A stretch of DNA of 23,111 bases from Priapulus caudatus. Its lineage: Eukaryota > Priapulida > Priapulimorpha > Priapulimorphida > Priapulidae. Below are positions 1 through 8,850 of this stretch, piece by piece. Both the position numbers and the translations under genes were made by a program. Location: the NCBI RefSeq assembly GCF_000485595.1, contig NW_014577276.1:179621-202731 (forward strand), written 5' to 3'. How positions within the stretch are numbered: the first letter of the stretch is position 1; the number at the start of each line of letters is the position of its first letter. The notes under the pieces were generated by a model. It had not been told where the DNA came from. It worked only from the letters and a program-made list of their open reading frames with translations, and searched no databases.

Positions 1-620
1 AAGAAGATAGAAGATGGAAGACAGAAGAAAGAAGATAGAAGAGAGAAGGAAGAAGATAGCAGGAAGAAGATAGAAGGAAGAAGATAGAAGGAAGAAGATA
101 GAAGGAAGAAGATAGAAGGAAGAAGATTGAAGAGAGAAGATAGAAGAAGGAAGAGAGAAGACAGAAGAAAGAAGAAGGAAGAGAGAAGACAGAAGAAAGA
201 AGAAGGAAGAGAGAAGACAGAAAAAAGAAGAAAGAAGAAGGAAGAGAGAAGACAAAAGAAAGAAGAAGGAAGAGAGAAGACAGAAGAAAGAAGATAGAAG
301 AGAGAAGAGAGAAGAAGGAAGAGAGAAGACAGAAGAAAGAAGATAGAAGAAAGAAGAGAGAAGAATGAAGAGAGAAGACAGAAGAAAGAAGATAGAAGAG
401 AGAAGAGAGAAGAATGAAGAGAGAAGACAGAAGAAAGAAGATAGAAGAGAGAAGATAGAAGAAGAAAGAGAGAAGACAGAAGAAAGAAGAAGGAAGATAG
501 AAGAGGGAAGAAAGAAGAAGGAAGAAAGAAGAAAGAAGAAGGAAGAGAGAAGAAAGAAGAGAGAAGACAGAAGAAGGAAGAGAGAAGGCAGAAGATAGAA
601 GAAAGAAGAAGGAACGAGAA
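1..620. repeat. Polypurine AGAAGA-type satellite tract
   Basis: About 620 bases are almost purely A and G on the plus strand, built of imperfect units such as AGAAGATAGA and GGAAGAGAGAAGACAGA. A degenerate higher-order unit of about 25-35 bases recurs between 130 and 450. Reading frames through it give only Lys/Glu/Arg strings and are not genes. It continues past the left edge of the window. Such tracts can form triplex DNA and are hard to assemble. It lies on the side where the missing first exon of the UCK gene should be. Confidence 0.9.
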
Positions 621-1191
621 ACGGCGCGACGAAGAGAGGAGGGAGGAGAACGCCGACAGCAGGTGCCGTTACGTCTTATTCTCACTCCCGACAATCTCAA
701 TAGATACGTCGGGTTCGCGTTCACGCCGAAGCACCTATATTTTCGCACGTAACCGTTCACTGGCCTTCTGTCATTAAATATTATAGTTACGACAAATAGT
801 ACGTCACACAGTCAGAGCACTCATAACGTCTCGGATAACCCTCAGGTACGATACTGCATAACTGTAGTGTGTGTATGAGCAATAAAGCTACCGGTTCCGT
901 ATACTTAAGTACCTTGCGTTGTGTTTATTTGTCTCATTGTTTTGCCACCTGCTGCCATGCAACACAGTCCCGCTTTGCCACCGGGAGCAAGAAATTATCC
1001 TGCAAAAAACAATAGTGCATTCACACGCACATAATTCATATAGCGGCTACCCCTATGGCCACTACACTATGATCTCTGCATAGTTCTTCAGCAGTGTTGT
1101 TGGTAATCATATAATTCCGAAATTCGTGACTACGTAAACATCAACTACGAACTTGGTAACTATTTATATAAATCGACATCACCTATTTCAG
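621..1191. other. Non-coding stretch before the first UCK exon seen; possible LTR-like fragment
   Basis: I see no coding exon here and, in particular, no P-loop (GGTASGK-like) exon for UCK. An AATAAA at about 886-891 is followed by a GT-rich stretch (TTGCGTTGTGTTTATTTG), which resembles a polyadenylation region such as the R-U5 part of an LTR, but no terminal repeat partner is present. Bases 1181-1191 form the pyrimidine-rich acceptor (CCTATTTCAG) of the next exon. Confidence 0.35.
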
Positions 1192-1339
1192 TCAACCGTG
1201 TGCAAGAGAATCAAGGAGAAGTTGGGAGAAGAGCATGAAGCGCGAGTAGTTATCATTGGCCAGGAGTCTTTTTACAAGGATTTGACGCCTGAAGACAGAG
1301 AGAAAGCTGATCTTGGCCAGTACAACTTTGATCACCCAG
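1192..1339 (+). CDS. UCK: UCK coding exon a (P-loop Ser to FDHP)
   Basis: Acceptor TTTCAG ends at 1191 and donor GTAAAA starts at 1340. The exon opens in phase 0 with [12 protein letters not shown], so the intron falls between the Lys and Ser of the P-loop GKS. It continues through [14 protein letters not shown] and QYNFDHP and ends one base into the next codon. The Glu in QESFY stands where UCK2 has its catalytic Asp62. Confidence 0.93.
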
Positions 1340-4300
1340 GTAAAATGTTTCTTTTCGATTCCTTGTTCATTAATAGCGTAATTTTCATTACAATGCTTTT
1401 ACGTGCTTTAGAAATTACATGATCATTAAAACGTCATGACACGTCTTTCATTTGATACGTAATGGCTGTCAGAATGCTGTGTGAAGAGGAACTTATTAGA
1501 GGATAGTTACTTACTTCTAGTACTCTAGTACTCTTACTACTTAATTATTAGTAACAGGGTTTCTTCTGAGGGAAAATTAGACAAAGGCGGTAATGCCCAG
1601 TTTTGGGAAAAACATGCATGGTGGATTGAAATACAGGGTGTATTGATATACTTATAGGTACATAGATACAGGATTTACGTATCAGTAAATACAGGAACAT
1701 TTTCACAACGGCGATGTTAAATTTGACGACGGTGGTGCGCCACTGTGCCTCTTATGTATAAGAAACCTTAATATATTTATTAGCTCACCTTGACATCGTC
1801 AAGCTGAGCTATTGCCATGGGTCGTCGTCCGTCCGTCCGTCAACATTTCGCTACAGTCAACGATAACTCAGGAACCGTTTGACCCACATGTTTGAAATTG
1901 GGTATAGTTGTTACTGCTATGCTCCCATATTAAACGTCCTATTTTGAAGCACGCCAGTCGACGTACTTTCGAGCCACGGCAATTTTTTGGCAAAAATGGG
2001 AATTGCCATTAGTCAGTTCAGGTTCAACGGGTTTTGCTCATTTTTGGTATGTGAATGAAATTATGAATAAGGGCTAGGGGTTTTGATATTTAAAAAAAGA
2101 ATTATGCAAATTAGGTAGGGTTTGGCAATTACATAGCATATTATATAGACACAAACAGTCTGTGGTGTCACACTCGTCTGGTTCGTTTTACAAGATTTCA
2201 TTGACAATATCTTTAATGCAAAATTGGTATTTCCTCTCCACCCTGCCGATAAAACGTCTATATTAGAGTAAAGTTTTACAAAACATGTCGGAACGCAGCA
2301 TAACCTATTTATTTCAAACGCCATCGCTACAAAGCGGGTATTATAGCGCCATCTACGGTCACAAATTGTGATTTATTTTGGTTTATAAATTATTATTGCG
2401 ATATACAGATGGCAATCGTTTCCATAATGTACGTCGATGGTTGGCTCAATTAAAACTAACTTCTTCTTACTCACTCATTTGTGTCTTTTTTTTGTGGTGA
2501 GCTGCAGTGTCATTGACACTTTCATTATGTATAATGAGTAGGATAAATTTGTTTATAATGCATTTCGCATACTGTTATAATTAAAAGTACATTGTCATAT
2601 TAAAAATTCTAACTGTAATAAATACATCGTAATGTTTGTGTCATTGCAGGTGCCTTGGACATTCATCAAATGCATAAGACGCTGACAGACATCATAGCCA
2701 GGAAGATTGTCAAAATGCCACTGTATGATTTTAAGAGTAATGCTAGGTACGTACGTGTTACCCATTCTTGGGCTCAGTGAATTGCAAAACTTGAAGTCAT
2801 TTATCTTATTTTACTGCTTCTTTTTCAGAATCTCAGGTTGGTGATCGTTACACGGAATCTGTATGTTTTGAGCGACGCATAAGTGCTACGTCCATCGTTG
2901 TCAACGCCATCACATTCGTGTAACGCTTTCAAAAGTTTCTATATACTTGAACTTGAATTTGAAATCAACATTTTTTGCATCTATATATATTTAAACCTTG
3001 GACTTCTCATAACAGCACGTTTATCTGCGTTTAACAGAACGTCGTGATAAGTGCTTTAATCTTTTTGGCAAACCGATATCCCCTTGCGCTTTTATGATGA
3101 TTACTCAGCTGTAGCATGACGTTGTATTTACAATATGTTCTATTGAAATGCGTCTATTTGAATGGTTTTGGACAGTTTCTTATTCAGAATGAGTTAATCT
3201 ACTGAGCTGTCTGTCGTGGCCTTATCTTTTGCACTTGTACAGGTTAAAAGACAAGTATGCAATTGTCCATGCATCCGATGTACATGTAGTCTTATTCGAG
3301 GGAATTCTTGCTTTCTACGACAAGAGAATCAGAGATCTGTTCAACATGAAGTGCTTTGTAGATACAGATCCTGACACCAGACTAGAGAGAAGGGGTAAGA
3401 TATTACTTACGCTGAGAGGGTCTCCGGGGTACTGCCGGAACGTACCCTGGGTACGGTCCGGTATACCGGAACATACCCTGGTATTAGGGCTGTCATTGGT
3501 ATCAAATTATTTCGATTCGATTATTGATATTTTTTTTTTCGATATTCAGATCCGATTCGATCCGATTCGATTTAATAATTATGTAATTAAACATGAGCCG
3601 TGAAAGTACAGTAAACTAATGTATTGTGTTCTACTTATGATAACTATGTATTTTATACATCGCTGTGCTTAAATGCAACATGGCGAAGTATATTTACCGG
3701 AATTCAACCAGATTGACCTGGCGTCGCGGCGATGGCGAAGCAGCAGACATGCTTTTATGGTAGACAGATTTTATTATACAGATCAGTGAGACAGGATACG
3801 CACCAGAGACAATAGACAGGGATGAGATTCTTCCGCGGATCCGCGGAAATCCGCGGATTTGACAGTCCCAGGGGTCGATTTTGTGAAACGTCTAAATTCG
3901 TCGAGAAAATTGGGAGGGGGGTAACAATGTAACAATTTAAACAATTTAAATTATATACCCTCAACAGCACCTGACTGTAGACTGTAGAGTGTAGACAGTA
4001 GGCTGACAGCGAAGTATACAGTGTATCTGTTTTTGCGTACCAGAAAAGAAAATCCTCGTTCACAGGCTGCAGTAGAGGGGCAAACATTTGAGGTAGCTGA
4101 TCACGTAACGACCATGCCTGGCCTGGGGACCAGGGGCCCGTTGCCAGAAACTTCGTAACACACACACACACACACACACAACCAAGTTACGATTAATTTT
4201 AAGTCTAATGTTAATGTTAAGGTTAATTTTAATAGCGTTGCCAGAAACCACTTAAACTAAACTTACTTAAGTGAAACTTACGATAACAGGAACTTCATCA

Positions 4301-6988
4301 CAAGGCTGCTGATTGGATGGAATCGATCACAAAATTCAAATTCATACACATTTATTGTACATCACAGTAATTTATGCATATTATGATGGCTAAACACATA
4401 TAAATAATATTTGTGAAATATTACGTGTCATGAATTAATTCTGCACAACAAGACAAATTCTCACACTGTAACAAGAGACGCGAGAATCGTGGCAATCGTT
4501 GCAAACTTTTTGAAACAAGAGAACAAATGCCATACGTCATTTATAAATGTATTGTTTTATTAGCGGTAGATAATTAATGATTTTGACGTGTTTTTCAAGA
4601 AAAACACATTTTATTCATTATTATAAAATATAATATCACTATAATTGTAATTCGTGGTGTAAATGTGTTATTTTCAACTTAATATTAAAGTTAAGGGAGG
4701 GTCTATGATCTCTTAAGTTAAGAGAAAAGTTACGAGAATTTTTAATTCTCTTAACTTTACGAAGTTTCTGGCAACGCTTTAAGAGAAAAACTTAAGTTTA
4801 AGGTTAATGTTAAGACTAATTTTTTTCTGGCAACGGGCCCCAGGTTTACATGTTGCTGCGTGCATGTTGTGTGCATGACTATGCACTGATTGTTCCATTC
4901 GCATTGTGTTTTTTTCATTCAAATCTGGTCGCAGCAAGGCAGCTTATGTCTGAGTAAAACAATGCAAGCCACGGGAAGAAGAAAAAGATCATTATGTCTA
5001 GACATTTAATAAAAAAACTTGCCCTATTTTCAGCCCCGTGATTTCCTATTCATAGTTCGTTTGTTCCTTTTGACAACTTGAAAAGGTGATTCAAGAGTCT
5101 CCTATAATGTGTTCAGAATAGCTTAGAATGCACCAAATTGCACCATTCTTTAAAAAAAATTGACCTACGGTCCTCGCATTGCTCGCTCTTCTGTTTGCTA
5201 ATTAAAATTTCAGCTGAAAATTAAATTATCCAATCTCATCCCTGAATAGAACACCAGTTATTGATTGTCTCTGTATTCATGCGTCCTGCACTACTTCCGA
5301 TAATGGCGGCGCTTAGTCAAAAATCCTACCGATGCTTCGCTGGCTACATTTTAGAAAAGAAAAAAAAGAAATTGGATCGCTATTTCTCGATTTATTTCGA
5401 TATCGATGTCGGACGCAAATCCATCGCGATTTATCGATGAGGTGGGCATCAATGACAGTCCTACCTGGTAGTATCTAATATGCCGTACCGTACCTCGCCT
5501 GCTCCACTAACGAGTCTAGGGAGTCGCCTACGCCTACTCTCTAACCCTAACTCTAACCCAAACCCTAATCCTAACCCTAACCATATCAAATAGTGACCAG
5601 GGTATGTTCCGGTATACCGGACCGTACCCAGGTTACGTTCCGGCAGTACCCTGGGGGGACATAGACCTTATGAGCAAATTACTTACAGTATAGATACATA
5701 AAGAAATATCTTGTTGTTCCAAGTGTGTCTGATCTAGAGTGTGAGTATATATTTATTTACTGTTTCAAAATGTATTCTACAAGCTACAAACATTGGCTTT
5801 AATATAGATAAGTAATGTCACACAATCATGCCATATGTAGAATATTATCAAAGTTCTGGGAACATGTGTTAATCATGTATATCTGTCGTAGTCAGTATTT
5901 TAGAACATTTTCACTTACAGTAAGAAAAGACACGCTAGAGATGAACAGAGACCTGGAGCTAGTCTTAAACCAATACATCACATTTGTGAAACCTTCATTT
6001 GAGGATTTCTGCTTGCCAGTAAGTGTGCATGGTTTATCGAGGAATATATGTTTAGCAAGAGTTTTATAACCTGTGCTGTGGTGCTCGATTGCTGTACTCA
6101 CAACAGGAAACAAATTCCACCACGACACCAACAGAAAGTGTTGTGGTTTCCCTCCATGCTTTCCATGTGCCCCTTAAAACCATTCCTGGTTTGTCTCGTG
6201 TCCCTTCCAAGTCCCGTATAGCACGTGTATTCCTAACTATCCCACATGTATGCAAAGTATTATTAAAAAGTAAGTGACGTTTATGACTCTTCTTTGAAAG
6301 AAATGTTTGCCTTGGTTGCCCCTTCAGCTTAGCATGGTGCTCTAAAATTGTGCAAGCCCAAAGGCAATACTCCTCTCGTCCTAAAAAAAATAAAAATTCA
6401 ACCCCTTTCTGCCAGTCAAACATTTCCTGGTAACCATAATATCTGCCAACGACGCCCCTTACGTGCATTTAGTGTACAAAACTGGTCATGAGACACATGG
6501 CTTGCCAATGTATGTTACTGGCATGTTTTCGGTTTGACCTACAGTGAGTTGGGAGAGTTCAGCTATTTAGAGCAGAATTGTAAGACATTGTATACATCAC
6601 AAGGTCATGTATCTAGATAACCGTATCTTTTTCCGTTTATGGGCAGGGCAACTCTGGTATATAATAACCTATATAGGTATAGATATGTGCATGCCCTATA
6701 ATATATACACACACACATATATATATATGTGTGCATATATATATATATGTAGGTTAATACAGACATTGAACCTGATGCCTAGTTGATATTGACAGCACTC
6801 CTTTTTGATATCAGACAAAAAAGTATGCTGACGTGATCATTCCTCGAGGGGCAGAGAACACTGTGGCTATAGACCTTATAGTGCAGCACATACAGGATCT
6901 CATAAGAGGACCCCAGCCAGCAGACAAAAACAGACTGAGGAACAGAGCACGGCACCATTCCGATTCCATGGTTAGCAGGCCGCACTAG
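1192..6988 (+). CDS. UCK: Uridine-cytidine kinase (5 of about 6 coding exons; N-terminal exon missing)
   Basis: The enzyme transfers the ATP gamma-phosphate to uridine or cytidine, giving UMP or CMP, in the cytosolic pyrimidine salvage pathway. Coding segments are 1192-1339, 2650-2746, 3243-3394, 5921-6018 and 6815-6988; all joins keep frame and have GT/AG borders. They total 669 nt (222 residues plus TAG), matching human UCK2 from Ser34 to its C-terminus. Clear family blocks are [79 protein letters not shown] and the terminal SRPH. The P-loop up to its Lys must lie in an upstream exon. Compared with human UCK2, Asp62 is Glu, His117 is Asn, Arg169 is Lys and Arg174 is Met. About three extra residues precede VVLFEG. 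All exons are open, so a functional but divergent paralogue is likelier than a pseudogene; a pseudoenzyme is possible. Confidence 0.93.
1555..1770. mobile_element. hAT-like MITE, copy 1
   Basis: The 216-bp element begins CAGGGTTTCTTCTGAG and ends ATAAGAAACCTTA, a decayed form of the inverse terminus AAGAAACCCTG that is intact in its sister copy at 20796-21016. The two copies align along their whole length (shared blocks include TGTATTGATATACTTA and GTAAATACAGGAACATTTTC). It has no coding capacity. The terminus resembles hAT elements; no clean target-site duplication is visible at this copy. Confidence 0.75.
1780..2045 (-). mobile_element. Helitron-like 3' terminus (non-autonomous), reading leftward
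   Basis: On the minus strand the sequence runs GACGGACGGACGGACGACGA, then a hairpin CTTGAC-GAT-GTCAAG (1803-1789), then GTGAG, and ends in CTAA followed by T at 1780. A hairpin just before a CTRR end abutting T is the hallmark of a Helitron 3' end. The same plan, including GTTGACGGACGGAC upstream, is seen at 17369-17372 and 18305-18308. The other end is not defined; 2045 is a guess at its extent. Confidence 0.5.
2650..2746 (+). CDS. UCK: UCK coding exon b (to YDFKSNAR)
   Basis: Acceptor CATTGCAG ends at 2649 and donor GTACGT starts at 2747. The exon encodes [20 protein letters not shown], then [12 protein letters not shown] and two bases of the Arg codon. The family motif here is YDFxSHxR; Asn replaces the His that contacts the pyrimidine base (His117 in human UCK2). 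Confidence 0.92.
2747..3242 (+). other. UCK intron after exon b
   Basis: This 496-bp AT-rich intron (donor GTACGT, acceptor TTGTACAG) shows no repeat or coding signal that I recognise. Confidence 0.8.
3243..3394 (+). CDS. UCK: UCK coding exon c ([11 protein letters not shown] ... TRLERR)
   Basis: Acceptor TTGTACAG ends at 3242 and donor GTAAGA starts at 3395. The first base completes Arg. The exon encodes [33 protein letters not shown] and [13 protein letters not shown], including the FVD(T)D strand of the NMP-kinase-like core. It has about three more residues than human UCK2 between the Arg of exon b and VVLFEG. It ends one base into the Val codon. Confidence 0.93.
4133..4842. mobile_element. 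Innermost MITE with GGGGCCCGTTGCCAGAAA termini
   Basis: Inverted termini GGGGCCCGTTGCCAGAAA lie at 4133-4150 and 4825-4842. Sub-terminal parts are also partly inverted (AACTTCGTAA near 4150 and TTACGAAGTT near 4757; GTTAATGTTAAGG near 4210 and GGTTAATGTTAAG near 4802). The interior is AT-rich with CTTAACTT motifs and no reading frame of interest. A (CA) microsatellite (about 4158-4180) lies near the left end. Confidence 0.75.
4158..4180. repeat. (CA)n microsatellite
   Basis: About 11 units of AC/CA lie inside the innermost MITE. The Cys-Val string read on the minus strand through it is not a protein. Confidence 0.9.
5540..5581. repeat. Telomere-like CCCTAA units
   Basis: Six or seven imperfect CCCTAA/CTCTAA units (metazoan TTAGGG telomere type on the minus strand) lie beside the right arm of the outer fold-back element. 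The related element at 7602-7747 has GGTTAGGGTTA at the same relative position. They are part of the transposon family, not a chromosome end. Confidence 0.7.
5921..6018 (+). CDS. UCK: UCK coding exon d (lid and [12 protein letters not shown])
   Basis: Acceptor CACTTACAG ends at 5920 and donor GTAAGT starts at 6019. Two bases complete Val. The exon then encodes [16 protein letters not shown] and [16 protein letters not shown]. The second half is almost identical to human UCK2. The first half is the ATP lid, normally RDxxERGR; here it reads KDxxEMNR, so Arg169 is Lys and Arg174 is Met while Arg176 is kept. Confidence 0.92.
6019..6814 (+). other. UCK intron after exon d
   Basis: This 796-bp intron has donor GTAAGT and acceptor TTTTTGATATCAG. 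Apart from the TA/CA microsatellite at 6698-6750 I see nothing; frames on either strand here show no recognisable domain. Confidence 0.8.
6698..6750. repeat. (TA)n/(CA)n microsatellite with dyad symmetry
   Basis: Alternating TA and CA/TG runs (ATATACACACACACATATAT followed by ATATGTGTGCATATATATAT) form an imperfect palindrome about 65 bases before the last UCK exon. Confidence 0.85.
6815..6988 (+). CDS. UCK: UCK last coding exon with stop
   Basis: The acceptor ends at 6814 (GATATCAG). The exon encodes [20 protein letters not shown], then [19 protein letters not shown] and a basic tail ending SRPH, with TAG at 6986-6988. UCK1 and UCK2 of vertebrates end in the same RPH, which fixes this as the true C-terminus. 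Confidence 0.95.
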   Translation, partial: TKKYADVIIPRGAENTVAIDLIVQHIQDLIRGPQPADKNRLRNRARHHSDSMVSRPH

Positions 6989-7198
6989 CAGTGGTGGTGT
7001 GCGTCTCTGTTGTCAGACTGTGAAAGCTGTATTCTCGTGGCTGGTTGTAAAATGCACGGGGAAGGTGTGGGACTGGGGTTGTTGCTACCTGTAGTGCTTT
7101 TAACGCCTCGTGAGATCTCGTGTGTAGTAAATGTGCTTTCATGGTAACGCAAAAAGATCGAAAGTTGTAACAAGTATTTTTACATGCTAAGTGCTGGC

Positions 7199-7218
7199 CA
7201 TTGCGTCATGACGCAATG
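7199..7218. repeat. 20-bp perfect palindrome CATTGCGTCATGACGCAATG
   Basis: The sequence equals its own reverse complement and is centred 220 bases after the UCK stop. It would form a hairpin in the UCK 3' UTR. Each half contains TGACGCAAT, which looks like a composite ATF/C-EBP half-site. Either role is unproven. Confidence 0.5.
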
Positions 7219-7406
7219 CCTGAGACTCGTTTGTTCACGAACTGCTAGAAAAACTTACAAATGTATGGTGCCATGAATATATACGTACATTCATGTTATA
7301 TGTAGAATACATGTGTACATGGGGGAATTCAAACAACTTGGAGTTTGGCTACATTACGTGCCATTTATGCTCGCAGTTAAAAAAAAAAAAAGATAAAAAA
7401 GAATAT

Positions 7407-7412
7407 AATAAA
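7407..7412 (+). terminator. Candidate UCK polyadenylation signal AATAAA
   Basis: This AATAAA lies 419 bases after the UCK stop codon, just downstream of an A-rich stretch (7379-7391). It fits a normal 3' UTR length, but no transcript evidence is available. Confidence 0.35.
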
Positions 7413-7601
7413 GATAATAGTAGTTCTAGCCATCATCAAGTGATTGACTCTGAGCAGTATGCTCTGCTTACTGCTCACATGGGTTTGGAGGAATAGGAAT
7501 CTTCACATGTGAGAATATTTCATTTTGATTGCATTTATGAGAGAGTCCTCGGTATAGCCGTTTATCCATCTCAGGATACTACTCGTAAATAATGCAGATA
7601 A

Positions 7602-7747
7602 GGTCTATGTCTCCCTGACCTCTGTTTAACCTGGTTCGTTTAGCTATTTCTGACCGGAACGTACCCTGGTAACTATCCGATATGGTTAGGGTTAGTCAGA
7701 AATAGCTAAACGAGCCAGGTCAAACAGAGGTCAGGGAGACATAGACC
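7602..7747. mobile_element. Fold-back MITE (GGTCTATG family), short copy
   Basis: Arms of 53 bp at 7602-7654 and 7695-7747 are inverse copies with two mismatches, beginning GGTCTATGTCTCCCTGACC. The 40-bp loop contains CGGAACGTACCCTGGTAACT and GGTTAGGGTTA, both also found in the outer element at 3419-5667. The two are therefore one family whose arms differ in part. Confidence 0.85.
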
Positions 7748-8797
7748 CTACGGGCGTAAATAATTGCCAAGTGCACTTGCTATTTTCTCTCAGCTTGGCA
7801 TTGCTAGGTACATTCAACAATGCACAACGTTTCTACGTTTTGCTGTACATATATCTATAGGAAATTCGGCTCCCGTGTGTCATCAGCGGTGTGCGTATTC
7901 TGTGCAGGCTGGTCAGTGTGTCAGTGGTGTCGTTTATCAGTGTGGTGGGAGTCGGCGATATCAAGGCTAGCATGCCCGGCCGATTTCATTCATTTGGATA
8001 GCGATTGGAAAATCTCGTCGATGACCCTAGGCCGGTTTATTGCAGCGATGCTTAATTATGAGTTTCCAACCAACTTGCATCGCTAGGAAATACACCTTTC
8101 TCCCGAAACTGAGTTTCAGTCATGCTTTTCACGAAATGTGGTAGGGCTTGCTGTAGGTGATTTGAATTTATTTGTCATCAAAGATAGTGGAAAAATGCTT
8201 TGTTTTATGTTTTACTGTGTGCAAGCATAAGGACGTGAAAACTGACATGAGCTCAAATTCATTACTATAATGGCTCACTTTCAACATTCTGCCCAATTGT
8301 ACAGAGTAAAGAAATAGCATGTTTTAGAACTGTCAATTTACTGATAATTTTTGGAGTTTTTAACTCGCAAAGCTATATTGATGAAGGCATTCTATAAATA
8401 TAATCACGTGTAGTGTTACATACATCCCAATGAATTTGCAAATAGTTTAAAAGGACCATGTGCAGTTGAGCTACTATTTAAAACGCTTGTTGTTAATTTG
8501 GCTTTCCAATTGTATTTGCACTCTTTGTTGGAAGGGTGAGGTTTTTCAACTTATAACTGCTAGTCTCTATTATGGACTCTTGCTGCTAGTCAGCCCAATA
8601 GTCAAAAAGGAAAGCTTTGTTAGTGGAGTCTTGCAACTTACAAGGGCCTATGTCTTCCCATGTTTGCACGTTTATTTTATTTTATAATTCAACCTGTTTG
8701 AACTACCAATGACGCAAGGTCTGAATTTGTACGAATTGGTTTGTGTACAAAATGTGGTAGACTATTGCCTGGATCGTTGTATGTATGTTAGTGCTAT

Positions 8798-8850
8798 CAG
8801 GAGTAACATGATAGAGAAATACAGGTTTTTTGTCTATGATGTTACTCCTG
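8798..8850. mobile_element. 53-bp mini-MITE with 7-bp target duplication
   Basis: 18-bp inverted arms CAGGAGTAACATGATAGA (8798-8815) and TCTATGATGTTACTCCTG (8833-8850) differ at one base. They are flanked on both sides by GTGCTAT (8791-8797 and 8851-8857), a clean target-site duplication. A 38-bp relative with CAGGAGTAG/CTACTCCTG ends is at 19142-19179, and an orphan end ATACTCCTGGTGTTAC is near 9160. Confidence 0.75.

Larger units (their letters stand above)
1340..2649 (+). other. UCK intron after exon a
   Basis: This 1310-bp GT-AG intron holds a hAT-like MITE (1555-1770) and directly beside it a Helitron-like terminus (1780 onward). In the remaining 600 bases (about 2046-2649), which are AT-rich, I recognise nothing. 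Confidence 0.8.
3817..5244. mobile_element. Second hAT-like element nested in the first
   Basis: It begins CAGGGATGAGATT at 3817 and ends with the inverse AATCTCATCCCTG at 5244. AATAGA lies directly outside both ends (3811-3816 and 5245-5250), a probable remnant of the target-site duplication. Near its left end is an 18-bp perfect palindrome TTCCGCGGATCCGCGGAA (3831-3848). Without the inner insert it is about 720 bp. No transposase frame is visible. Confidence 0.65.
3485..5463. mobile_element. hAT-like element nested in the outer MITE
   Basis: Termini are TAGGGCTGTCATTG at 3485 and its inverse CAATGACAGTCCTA ending at 5463 (one mismatch). The flanking 8 bases are CCTGGTAT (3477-3484) and CCTGGTAG (5464-5471), a 7/8 target-site duplication, which is the size made by hAT transposases. 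Without the inner inserts it would be about 550 bp. Internal GATTCGATTCGATT/ATCGAT motifs are AT-rich and non-coding. Confidence 0.75.
3419..5667. mobile_element. Outer fold-back MITE (GGTCTATG family), interrupted
   Basis: Long inverted arms at 3419-3481 and 5596-5667 match over about 63 bp, for example TACTGCCGGAACGTA and GGTACGGTCCGGTATACCGG. The left arm lacks about 9 bases of the right arm near its tip (CTATGTCCCC). Without the inner insert the element is only about 260 bp. Next to its right arm it carries telomere-like CCCTAA units (5540-5581). A shorter relative sits at 7602-7747. Confidence 0.8.
3395..5920 (+). other. UCK intron after exon c, filled by nested transposons
   Basis: This 2526-bp intron is mostly a stack of four elements, one inside another, described separately at 3419-5667, 3485-5463, 3817-5244 and 4133-4842. 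Bases 5668-5920 hold the AT-rich 3' part and the acceptor TCACTTACAG. Confidence 0.85.

Noticed and set aside
365-598. 77-residue Lys/Glu/Arg frame
   Set aside because: It is only the translation of the AGAAGA satellite and has no start context, domain or codon pattern of its own.
5540-5581. Chromosome end
   Set aside because: The CCCTAA units are few, imperfect and internal to a MITE family, with unique sequence on both sides.
6064-6468. 134-residue minus-strand frame opposite the UCK intron
   Set aside because: No recognisable domain, lies within the intron after exon d, and has unremarkable composition; treated as chance.
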